Shown here: positions 1 through 5,784 of the stretch, piece by piece
Layout: every line of letters begins with the position of its first letter
Numbering within the stretch: position 1 is the stretch's first letter
NCBI GenBank assembly: GCA_017391185.1
Contig: JAFOZN010000161.1
Location: 1-5,784, forward strand
DNA from: Alistipes sp.
GTDB taxonomy: Bacteria > Bacteroidota > Bacteroidia > Bacteroidales > Rikenellaceae
Direction: 5' to 3'
DNA: 5,784 bases
Translations under genes and position numbers: made by a program
Notes under the pieces: model-generated
Told to the model about the DNA's origin: nothing
Seen by the model: the letters and a program-made list of their open reading frames with translations, nothing else
Databases searched by the model: none

Positions 1-3000
1 CGTACCATCAAGGATGTATTCTGTCGCTATAAGACCCAGCAGGGCTATCGTGTAAATCGTAAGGCCGGTTGGGATACCCACGGTCTGCCTGTGGAGTTGG
101 GCGTTGAGAAGACCCTCGGCATCACCAAAGAGGATATCGGCTCTAAGATTACCATCGAGGAGTACAACCGCACCTGCCGCGAGGCGGTGATGGAGTTCAC
201 CGATATGTGGGAGAACCTTACCAAGCAGATGGGTTATTGGGTAAATATGGATGATCCATATATCACCTACGACAACAAATATATCGAGACTCTTTGGTGG
301 TTGCTCCGCCAGCTCTACGACAAGGGCTTGCTTTATAAGGGTTATACCATCCAGCCATACTCTCCAGCAGCAGGTACAGGTCTTTCGACTCACGAGTTGA
401 ACCAGCCTGGTTGCTACCGCGATGTAAAGGATACCACTATGGTGGCTCAGTTCCGCATCACAGAGCCTAAGGCTGAGATGGAGGGTTGGGGTACGCCTGT
501 ATTCTTGGCGTGGACCACTACCCCATGGACTTTGCCATCGAACACCGCACTCTGCGTTGGTCCTAAGATCGACTACGTAGCGGTACGTACATACAACGGC
601 TACACAGGCGAGAAGATCACAGCCGTATTGGCCGAGCCTTTGCTCTACACTCACTTCAACAAGAAGGCCGAGGGTATTGCTCTGGAGGACTACAAGGCGG
701 GCGACAAGCTCATCCCATTCGAGGTTGTTGGTCGCTGGAAGGGTCCTGAGCTTGTGGGCATGCATTACGAGCAGTTGATCCCTTGGGTGAAGCCTGTAGA
801 GTTGGACGAGGAGGGTAATTGGCAGAATGCCGAGGCTAAGGCCTTCCGCGTAATCCCTGGCGATTATGTTACGGTAGAGGATGGTACAGGTATCGTACAC
901 ATCGCGCCTACGTTTGGTGCCGATGATGCCTTTGTAGCGCGTCAGGCTGGTATCCCATCGCTCTTTATGATCAACAAGCGTGGCGAGACTCGCCCAATGG
1001 TTGATCTTCAGGGTAAGTTCTACATGATGAAGGAGTTGAACGAGAAGTTCGTAGCCGAGTGCATCAACACGGAGGCTTACAAGGAGTATGAGGGTCGCTG
1101 GGTGAAGAATGCCTACGATCCACAGTTCACCGTAGATGGCAAGTACGATGAGGCTGCGGCACAGGCTGCAGAGTCACTCGATGTATATATCGCAATCAAT
1201 CTTAAGAGCATTAACAAGGCTTTCAAGATCGAGAAGCACACACACAACTACCCACACTGCTGGCGTACTGACAAGCCTGTGTTGTACTATCCTTTGGACT
1301 CATGGTTTATCAAGACCACAGCCCTCAAGGAGCGTATGATGGAGCTCAACACCACTATCAAGTGGAAGCCTGAGTCAACAGGTACAGGTCGTTTCGGCAA
1401 GTGGTTGGAGAATCTGAACGATTGGAACCTCTCTCGTTCACGTTTCTGGGGAACGCCACTCCCAATCTGGGCTACAGAGGATCGCTCGGAGCTCAAGTGT
1501 ATTGGTTCGGTAGAGGAGCTCATGGCTGAGATCGAGAAGAGTATCGCCGCAGGCCACATGAGCGAAAACCCATACAAGAATTTCAAGGTGGGCGATATGT
1601 CTAAGGAAAACTACTCGGTAGAGAATATCGACCTTCACCGCCCATACGTAGATTCTATCATCCTCACCTCATCGACAGGCGCACCAATGAAGCGCGAGAG
1701 CGACTTGATTGACGTATGGTTTGATTCGGGAGCTATGCCTTACGCTCAGATTCACTATCCATTTGAGAATGGCGGCGCCGACTTCAAGGAGGTATTCCCA
1801 GCCGACTTCATCGCCGAGGGTGTGGATCAGACTCGCGGTTGGTTCTTTACTCTGCACGCAATCGCCACTATGTTGTTTGACTCGGTGGCATTCAAGAATA
1901 TCATCTCTAACGGTTTGGTATTGGACAAGAACGGCAACAAGATGTCTAAGCGTCTTGGCAATGCAGTTGATCCATTCGAGGTACTTTCGACCTACGGAGC
2001 CGATGCCACACGTTGGTATATGATCTCCAACTCACAACCTTGGGACAACCTCAAGTTCGACAAGGAGGGTGTTGACGAGGTACGCCGCAAGTTCTTCGGC
2101 ACACTCTACAACACATACTCATTCTTCGCGCTCTACGCCAACGTAGATGGTTTCACAGGCGCAGAGGCCGAGGTTTCTATCGAGAAGCGTCCTGAGATTG
2201 ACCGTTGGATCATCTCGCTCTTGAACACGTTGGTCAAGGACGTAACACGCTACCTAAACGACTACGATCCTACCCCTGCAGCACGTGCTATTCAGGAGTT
2301 TGTCAATGAGAATCTCTCTAACTGGTACGTTCGCCTTAACCGTAAACGTTTCTGGGGCGGTGGCATGACCGAGGATAAGCTCTCGGCATACCAGACTCTC
2401 TACACATGTTTGGAGACTGTGGTGAAGCTCTCAGCACCATTTGCGCCATTTATCTCAGACCGCATCTTCTGCGATTTGAATGCTCTGAGCAAGCGTCACG
2501 CTGAGGATTCTGTACACTTGGCACAGTTCCCTGTGGCTGATGAGTCACTCATCGACACCGATTTGGAGCAGACTATGGATATCGCCCAAAAGGTTTCATC
2601 TATGGTTTTGGCATTGCGCCGTAAGGTGAATATCAAGGTGCGCCAGCCATTGACTAAGATTTTGATTCCTGTCTTGGATCAGGATATGGCACGCCACATC
2701 GAGGCTGTCAAGTCATTGATCATGGGCGAGGTGAACATCAAGGATATAGAGCTTCTGAGCGATACGACAGGTATCATCACCAAGCGTATCAAGCTCAACT
2801 TCAAGAACTTCTGCCAGCGTTACGCTAAACTCGCCAAGCAGATGGCTGCTCTTGCTGCGACATTCTCTCAGGAGCAGATCTCAGCTATCGAGTCAGCTGC
2901 GGAGACTACGCTCGACTTGGCTGGTGAGCAGGTTGTGGTTACTCCTGCCGACTTCGAGATCACATCGGAGGATATGCCAGGTTGGTTGGTAGCATCGGAG

Positions 3001-3306
3001 GGTAAGCTCACCGTAGCACTCGACATTACCGTCACAGACGAATTGCGCGAGGAGGGTGTGGCACGCGAGTTGATAAATCGTATCCAGAACATCCGTAAGG
3101 ACTCTGGCTTCGAGGTTACCGATAAGATCTCCATCCAGATCGAGCTCAAACCTTTGGTAGCAGGCGCTATTGCCAACTTCGCAGACTACATCGCATCGCA
3201 GACTCTGGCCGTAGAGGTTAAGGGCACTGAGGAGCCTCAGGGAGCTGTTGTCGTAGAGTCTGAGGTTGACGAGGAGCCATTGCGTATCGCGGTGACTAAG
3301 CTCTAA
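1..3306 (+). CDS. ileS: Isoleucyl-tRNA synthetase, 5' end missing
   Basis: This cytoplasmic class I aminoacyl-tRNA synthetase joins isoleucine to tRNA-Ile and removes mischarged valine. The frame is open from base 1 to the TAA at 3304-3306, giving 1101 residues. Bacteroidales IleS has roughly 1130-1160, so about 50-60 N-terminal residues are missing, including the HIGH-type ATP-binding motif expected just before residue 1. The GTG at base 91 is an internal valine codon, not the start. Motifs in order, numbered on the fragment: GWDTHGLPVE (23-32); the CP1 editing domain with WTTTPWTLPSNTA (171-183) and GTGIVHIAPTFGADD (295-309), which holds the likely editing aspartate; LSRSRFWGTP (477-486); DVWFDSG (571-577); VDQTRGWFF (608-616); and the KMSKR loop (647-651, bases 1939-1953). 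The anticodon-binding and long C-terminal regions follow. The catalytic core is intact with no frameshift. The family assignment is certain. That it is the eukaryote-like IleRS2 type is inferred from overall resemblance. Confidence 0.98.
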   Translation, partial: RTIKDVFCRYKTQQGYRVNRKAGWDTHGLPVELGVEKTLGITKEDIGSKITIEEYNRTCREAVMEFTDMWENLTKQMGYWVNMDDPYITYDNKYIETLWWLLRQLYDKGLLYKGYTIQPYSPAAGTGLSTHELNQPGCYRDVKDTTMVAQFRITEPKAEMEGWGTPVFLAWTTTPWTLPSNTALCVGPKIDYVAVRTYNGYTGEKITAVLAEPLLYTHFNKKAEGIALEDYKAGDKLIPFEVVGRWKGPELVGMHYEQLIPWVKPVELDEEGNWQNAEAKAFRVIPGDYVTVEDGTGIVHIAPTFGADDAFVARQAGIPSLFMINKRGETRPMVDLQGKFYMMKELNEKFVAECINTEAYKEYEGRWVKNAYDPQFTVDGKYDEAAAQAAESLDVYIAINLKSINKAFKIEKHTHNYPHCWRTDKPVLYYPLDSWFIKTTALKERMMELNTTIKWKPESTGTGRFGKWLENLNDWNLSRSRFWGTPLPIWATEDRSELKCIGSVEELMAEIEKSIAAGHMSENPYKNFKVGDMSKENYSVENIDLHRPYVDSIILTSSTGAPMKRESDLIDVWFDSGAMPYAQIHYPFENGGADFKEVFPADFIAEGVDQTRGWFFTLHAIATMLFDSVAFKNIISNGLVLDKNGNKMSKRLGNAVDPFEVLSTYGADATRWYMISNSQPWDNLKFDKEGVDEVRRKFFGTLYNTYSFFALYANVDGFTGAEAEVSIEKRPEIDRWIISLLNTLVKDVTRYLNDYDPTPAARAIQEFVNENLSNWYVRLNRKRFWGGGMTEDKLSAYQTLYTCLETVVKLSAPFAPFISDRIFCDLNALSKRHAEDSVHLAQFPVADESLIDTDLEQTMDIAQKVSSMVLALRRKVNIKVRQPLTKILIPVLDQDMARHIEAVKSLIMGEVNIKDIELLSDTTGIITKRIKLNFKNFCQRYAKLAKQMAALAATFSQEQISAIESAAETTLDLAGEQVVVTPADFEITSEDMPGWLVASEGKLTVALDITVTDELREEGVARELINRIQNIRKDSGFEVTDKISIQIELKPLVAGAIANFADYIASQTLAVEVKGTEEPQGAVVVESEVDEEPLRIAVTKL

Positions 3307-3351
3307 AAAAGGGCATGAAAGTAAATATGGCGGATGTTTTATGGTAAAGAT

Positions 3352-3382
3352 TTTGGAATTTATAAAATTTGTATTATCTTTA
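3352..3382 (+). promoter_or_regulatory. Bacteroidota-type promoter for the DksA-family gene
   Basis: TTTG at 3352-3355 is followed after 19 bases by TATCTTTA at 3375-3382. The known Bacteroidota housekeeping promoter is TTTG, a gap of 19-21 bases, then TAnnTTTG, so only the last base of the second element differs. Transcription should start near 3388-3391, leaving an AT-rich leader of about 20 bases before the ATG at 3410. No Shine-Dalgarno sequence is visible, as is usual in this phylum. There is no hairpin terminator between ileS and this site, so readthrough from ileS may also feed the gene. Confidence 0.65.
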
Positions 3383-3409
3383 CATTAGAACCTTAAAATA
3401 TTTACTACT

Positions 3410-3790
3410 ATGGCAAATGAAAGTGTAAGATACGGAGATAATGACCTTGCCGAATTCAAGCAGGTAGTCTTGAAGAAGCTTGAGCAAGCGAAGGCTGATT
3501 ACGAGCAGTTGCGTTCTAACATCACTCATTCGGGTAGCAACGACACCGAGGACACATCACCTACATATAAGGTGTTGGAGGAGGGTGCTGCGACACTCTC
3601 TAAGGAGGAGGTAAGTCGCTTGGCAGCCCACCAGATGAAGTTTATCCGCAATCTGGAGATGGCACTTGTGCGTATCGAGAACAAGACCTATGGTATCTGC
3701 AAGACCACAGGCAAGTTGATCCCTAAGGAGCGTCTGATGCGTGTTCCTCACGCCACAGAGTGTATCGAGGCCAAGGAGGCCCGCAAATAA
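3410..3790 (+). CDS. DksA/TraR-family transcription regulator
   Basis: The gene encodes a 126-residue cytoplasmic protein related to DksA, which in other bacteria enters the secondary channel of RNA polymerase and, with ppGpp, adjusts transcription during starvation. The N-terminal half looks like the family's coiled coil: a charged helix at about 12-36, a polar acidic turn with NDTEDTSPTYK at 44-54, and a return helix at about 64-90. The C-terminal part, starting at the conserved IENKTYGIC (89-97), matches the DksA zinc-finger region. Only Cys97 and Cys118 of the usual four cysteines remain; the other two positions are Thr100 and Ala121, and a histidine lies at 114. This altered finger is, from memory, common in Bacteroidales homologues, so it is probably normal here. 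The ATG at 3410 fits the promoter and the family's length. The gene sits 103 bases after ileS, the usual pairing in the group. The family assignment is firm. The exact role is inferred from relatives. Confidence 0.93.
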   Translation: MANESVRYGDNDLAEFKQVVLKKLEQAKADYEQLRSNITHSGSNDTEDTSPTYKVLEEGAATLSKEEVSRLAAHQMKFIRNLEMALVRIENKTYGICKTTGKLIPKERLMRVPHATECIEAKEARK

Positions 3791-3886
3791 AGGGGCGACT
3801 AAAGGCCCATAAATAAAAGGGACCCATAAATAAAAGGGGCTCGTAAAGAAGGGGCTCGTAAAAAAAGGGCGTGCCCGTAAATAAAG
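3780..3886 (+). repeat. Degenerate tandem repeat starting inside the 3' end of the DksA-family gene
   Basis: A unit of 13-18 bases, best represented by CCCATAAATAAAAGGGGC, occurs about six times: 3780-3796 (CCCGCAAATAAAGGGGC), 3806-3822, 3823-3840, 3841-3855 (TCGTAAAGAAGGGGC), 3856-3870 (TCGTAAAAAAAGGGC) and 3874-3886 (CCCGTAAATAAAG). The first copy contains the last two codons and the TAA stop of the DksA-family gene. The repeat therefore looks like stepwise duplication of the gene's own end. Stop codons recur in it, so it does not extend the protein. Each longer copy has CCC and GGG either side of an A/T-rich middle, which could form only a weak hairpin. Confidence 0.8.
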
Positions 3887-3906
3887 TTCTGACACTTTTC
3901 AAACTC

Positions 3907-3944
3907 AAAAGGCTGTCCAACCCAAGGTTGTGACAGCCTTTTTT
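3907..3944 (+). terminator. Rho-independent terminator after the DksA-family gene, possibly bidirectional
   Basis: AAAAGGCTGTC (3907-3917) pairs with GACAGCCTTTT (3932-3942). An inner stem, CAACC (3918-3922) with GGTTG (3926-3930), closes a three-base CAA loop, and one T (3931) is bulged. Six T follow the GC stem on the plus strand (3939-3944). On the minus strand the stem is followed by four T, so it may also stop transcripts of the convergent regulator gene, whose stop codon lies 73 bases away. Confidence 0.9.
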
Positions 3945-3991
3945 ATGGTTAATACCCCCAAGCTAAAATAGGAATGGTGTCAAAAACAATT

Positions 3992-4019
3992 TTGAATCTT
4001 GAATCTTGAATTTTGAATT
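3992..4019. repeat. Four heptamer tandem repeats, TTGAATC/TTGAATT
   Basis: Four 7-base units stand end to end: TTGAATC at 3992-3998 and 3999-4005, then TTGAATT at 4006-4012 and 4013-4019. The last unit covers two of the three bases of the minus-strand regulator's stop codon (4018-4020). The array is short and may only reflect replication slippage in AT-rich DNA. No function is evident. Confidence 0.75.
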
Positions 4020-4695
4020 ATTTGTAATCCTTGGGCAGACATCCATACTGCTTCTTAAAGCAAGAAGAGAAATACGATGGCGAATTGAACCCCACGAGCA
4101 TACAAATATCCGCTATCGAGTGCCTACGCTCCTGCAAAAGCTCCGCTGCACGCTTCAGCCTCGCCAAGCGCATATACTCATTGGGGCCAATACCCGTAAT
4201 CTGCTTAACCTTGCGGAAAAGATTTGAGCGACTCATGCACATATCCGATGCAATGTCATCTATCGAGAGATTTATATCGTTCATATTCTTGTTAATATGC
4301 TCAATAAAGCGATTAAGCAAGTCCTCATCACTCCCCGTCAACTTCTCGCTCTGCTCGCCACTCTCGCCTGCAAGTATAGCATCATCTATAGCCTCCTGAG
4401 CCAAAGCCTCATCACTCTCCACAACGGCATCCACCGACTCCTCTTCGGCATTTGTCGCCATCTGCTCGGCGATAATGACTCCACTCGGCTCAACAACCTC
4501 TCTCTGCGCTGCCAAAGCCTGCGTGAGCTTCTCATTCTCGCTCTGAAGCTCGTTTATCCTACTCTGTAGTTTGAGCATCTGCATACGCGAGGAGCGCATC
4601 CTACGCATCTGTAATATCACCACTACAGCGAGTAGCGCCAAAGCCATCAGCATAGCATACGAGGGCTCAAAGGCAATCTGTAAAACATGTATCAT
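4018..4695 (-). CDS. Membrane-attached AraC-family regulator
   Basis: This 225-residue protein has an unusual layout. Residues 1-11 are short and outside. One hydrophobic helix spans about 12-30 (PSYAMLMALALLAVVVILQM). A basic stretch, RRMRSSR (31-37), then places the rest in the cytoplasm by the positive-inside rule. Residues about 36-66 look like a coiled coil, which suggests a dimer. Residues 67-125 form a strongly acidic, probably flexible linker with a single basic residue. Residues about 126-225 are an AraC-type double helix-turn-helix domain, with recognition regions near 143-165 and 193-216 and the typical GFNSPSYFSSCFKKQYG (202-218). The DNA-binding part resembles the C-terminal end of Bacteroidota hybrid two-component regulators, but there is no histidine kinase, receiver or periplasmic sensor. 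The target genes and signal are unknown. The ATG at 4695 fits the promoter and membrane helix. DNA binding is confident; membrane attachment is inferred from sequence alone. Confidence 0.88.
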   Translation of the reverse strand: MIHVLQIAFEPSYAMLMALALLAVVVILQMRRMRSSRMQMLKLQSRINELQSENEKLTQALAAQREVVEPSGVIIAEQMATNAEEESVDAVVESDEALAQEAIDDAILAGESGEQSEKLTGSDEDLLNRFIEHINKNMNDINLSIDDIASDMCMSRSNLFRKVKQITGIGPNEYMRLARLKRAAELLQERRHSIADICMLVGFNSPSYFSSCFKKQYGCLPKDYK

Positions 4696-4723
4696 ATCCC
4701 TATATTATCTTAACATTATATCA

Positions 4724-4738
4724 TCAGAGTTAATCTGA
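4724..4738. promoter_or_regulatory. Short inverted repeat in the regulator's leader
   Basis: TCAGA (4724-4728) and TCTGA (4734-4738) form a perfect 5-base dyad around GTTAA. It lies downstream of the predicted transcription start, in the untranslated leader. It could be a small operator or a weak RNA hairpin, but a dyad this short can easily occur by chance. Confidence 0.2.
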
Positions 4739-4753
4739 CGACTTCCCCATAAT

Positions 4754-4785
4754 CAAAGATACAAAACATTTTCCGAAAAATCAAC
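4754..4785 (-). promoter_or_regulatory. Bacteroidota-type promoter for the AraC-family regulator
   Basis: Read on the minus strand, GTTG (4785-4782) is followed after 20 bases by TATCTTTG (4761-4754). The second element matches the TAnnTTTG consensus fully; the first differs from TTTG in one base. Transcription should begin near 4746-4749, giving a leader of about 50 bases before the ATG at 4695. It lies just past the terminator of the discoidin gene, so the regulator is probably transcribed on its own. Confidence 0.65.
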
Positions 4786-4797
4786 ACCCTACCCCAC

Positions 4798-4826
4798 AAA
4801 AAAAGGACTCGCCCAAAGGCGAGTCC
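4798..4826 (-). terminator. Rho-independent terminator of the discoidin-protein gene
   Basis: On the minus strand GGACTCGCC (4826-4818) pairs perfectly with GGCGAGTCC (4813-4805) around a four-base loop, and seven T follow (4804-4798). It lies about 28 bases after the stop codon of the discoidin-protein gene. It separates that gene from the regulator promoter next to it. Confidence 0.93.
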
Positions 4827-4835
4827 CATGATTAT

Positions 4836-4857
4836 CTAATTTAAATACCTAAATTAG
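4836..4857. repeat. AT-rich inverted repeat overlapping the discoidin gene's stop codon
   Basis: CTAATTTA (4836-4843) and TAAATTAG (4850-4857) are exact reverse complements around six bases. The right arm includes the whole stop codon (4854-4856). It could fold in the RNA just before the terminator, but the stem is almost all A-T and therefore weak. Confidence 0.5.
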
Positions 4858-5615
4858 TTCCAAAGACGCAACTCACAGCAGTTAACTGAGTTACCGCGGT
4901 TAGAGCTTGTATAACGGATTACGATATACTGAGTGTTTACCTTAGGGAACTCACTAACAGTTACACGTGAACCGTGACCCTGACCGTTTGTCTCATAATA
5001 ACCGAGGAAAGTCAAACCATCCAACTGGATATCCTCAGTATTAGAGTAATCAGCTGTCTCAGCAGCATAGAGCTCAAAGCCCTTAGCATCACTGTGCATG
5101 CTGTCGTTACGACGCCAGTACTCCAAAGCTGTTACGTCCTGCTTAGAGCCCAAATCAATAACTGCGTTGAAAGGCACTGTTGTAGGACCCCAACCACCGC
5201 TTGACCAACGGTTCTCCCAGTGAGTAGTTGTGTTGTTATCAAACATCATGTTCCAATTGATTGAAGACCATGATGAACCTGGGACAAACTTCATGTTAGT
5301 GTGATCAAGTACAGTTCTATCTGTCAAAGCGATACCAGCTGTGCGGTTAGCATCATCCATGTGCTGCTTGAAGATAAAGTGATCTGTACGAGTATCGAAG
5401 CGGATGTACATAGTGTAGATCTCACCCTTCTCAGCGTAGTTAGTAAGCATATCCTTCTGACCGTTCAACTTAGCGTTACCGAACTTAACCTGAACATCAT
5501 AGATACCTGCTGGAGCGCCTGCTGGCAAAGAGATAGTGTAAGAAGCAGATGTCTCACCTGCACCCATTGAAGAGTTACCCTCGCCCTTCTTCATGCGCGA
5601 TTCCCAGCGCGGCAT
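4854..5615 (-). CDS. Discoidin (F5/8 type C) domain surface protein, N-terminus lost
   Basis: The frame reads 253 residues to the TAA at 4856-4854. Residues about 17-50 resemble a small beta-sandwich (SYTISLPAGAPAGIYDVQVKF, 25-45), as found ahead of binding modules in Bacteroidales lipoproteins. Residues about 100-253 look like a discoidin domain: FDNNTTTHW (125-133), then FNAVIDLGSKQDVTALEYWRRN (149-170), FELYAAE (180-186) and a final CCELRLW (246-252). Such domains bind sugars or host surfaces and usually sit in exported proteins. No signal peptide or lipoprotein cysteine is present. The apparent start at 5615 lies in GC-rich sequence unlike the rest, and residues 1-8 or so are probably not native; the true gene should extend further upstream. 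The native part probably begins near residue 8-10 (about base 5592). There is no catalytic domain in what remains, and its ligand is unknown. Confidence 0.75.
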   Translation of the reverse strand: MPRWESRMKKGEGNSSMGAGETSASYTISLPAGAPAGIYDVQVKFGNAKLNGQKDMLTNYAEKGEIYTMYIRFDTRTDHFIFKQHMDDANRTAGIALTDRTVLDHTNMKFVPGSSWSSINWNMMFDNNTTTHWENRWSSGGWGPTTVPFNAVIDLGSKQDVTALEYWRRNDSMHSDAKGFELYAAETADYSNTEDIQLDGLTFLGYYETNGQGHGSRVTVSEFPKVNTQYIVIRYTSSNRGNSVNCCELRLWN

Positions 5616-5784
5616 CGACGGCGTGGACGGTACGGTGCTCCTGACCTATGTTGCCGACGATGCAACGGTCAAGCTGGGCGCGGGCGCAGGCGTCAACGGT
5701 CTGCGTATCTTCTGCGGCGATTATGAGCCCGAGGAGGTCAAGCTGTTGCTTGATCGGGACGACGACATCACGCGCAACCAGACG
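5593..5784 (+). CDS. Unidentified open frame fragment in GC-rich end segment
   Basis: A plus-strand frame stays open from the ATG at 5593 to the window edge, 64 codons with no stop. It has a strong preference for G or C at third positions and an acidic, soluble-looking product, with ADDATVKLGAGAGVNGLRIF at 22-41 and EPEEVKLLLDRDDD at 46-59. I do not recognise the family. The ATG is not necessarily the start: the frame continues upstream into the discoidin gene's complement, so the gene was probably cut by the junction. One minus-strand frame is also open across this segment, which is common opposite GC-rich genes; its composition looks less protein-like. This is probably a piece of a different gene, possibly from another genome region or organism. 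Confidence 0.35.
   Translation, partial: MRDSQRGIDGVDGTVLLTYVADDATVKLGAGAGVNGLRIFCGDYEPEEVKLLLDRDDDITRNQT

Noticed and set aside
3315..3347. A tiny frame of 10 codons after ileS, with a purine-rich stretch just before its ATG
   Set aside because: It lies upstream of the predicted DksA-family promoter, is very short, and the phylum does not rely on Shine-Dalgarno sequences; chance is the simpler explanation.
3557..3920. Minus-strand frames opposite the DksA-family gene with repeated Pro-Phe/Tyr-Glu-Pro-Leu patterns
   Set aside because: The pattern comes from reading the tandem repeat backwards; the plus strand carries a clear conserved gene and terminator.
4006..4569. Plus-strand frames opposite the AraC-family regulator
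   Set aside because: They show no recognisable domains, while the minus-strand frame has a clear AraC domain, membrane helix and promoter.
5596..5612. Repeated GCGCG motifs at the junction as a possible recombination site
   Set aside because: The motif is only five bases in GC-rich DNA and no matching inverted copy is visible elsewhere in the window.
5577..5784. A minus-strand frame open from the window edge across the GC-rich end, which might be the true upstream part of the discoidin protein
   Set aside because: It is in a different frame from the discoidin protein and stops at a TAA just inside that gene; its residues do not resemble a surface lipoprotein.

Overview
The window comes from a member of the Bacteroidota, most likely the order Bacteroidales. 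Four signs agree. The isoleucyl-tRNA synthetase is long and of the Bacteroidales type. It is followed by the DksA/TraR-family gene usual in that group. Two upstream regions carry the Bacteroidota promoter pattern (TTTG about 33 bases and TAnnTTTG about 7 bases before the start), with AT-rich leaders and no Shine-Dalgarno sequence. The other genes, a membrane-attached AraC-type regulator and a discoidin-domain surface protein, are also typical of gut Bacteroidales. I cannot fix the genus.

Layout, left to right. Bases 1-3306 (+) hold ileS, cut at its 5' end by the window edge. A 103-base gap with a good promoter leads to a DksA-family gene at 3410-3790 (+). A degenerate tandem repeat at 3780-3886 begins inside the last codons of that gene. 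A strong hairpin terminator lies at 3907-3944. Beyond it, on the minus strand, is a gene for a 225-residue regulator with one membrane helix and an AraC-type DNA-binding domain (4018-4695), with its own promoter at 4754-4785. Next, also on the minus strand, is the 3' part of a discoidin-domain surface protein gene (4854 to about 5592), with its terminator at 4798-4826. From about 5592 to the end the sequence becomes GC-rich and its best reading frame switches to the plus strand. This looks like the joining of two unrelated sequences, either an assembly chimera or a real rearrangement.

How the genes relate. ileS and the DksA-family gene are a core pair for translation and growth control. The regulator and the discoidin gene share a strand, but a terminator and a promoter separate them, so they are probably separate transcripts. 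Whether the regulator controls its neighbour cannot be told from the sequence. No gene-free stretch exceeds 300 bases. I found no tRNA, rRNA, CRISPR array, insertion sequence or obvious new multi-gene system. The items most worth a second look are the junction near 5592, the minimal membrane-attached regulator, and the repeat that copies the end of the DksA-family gene.
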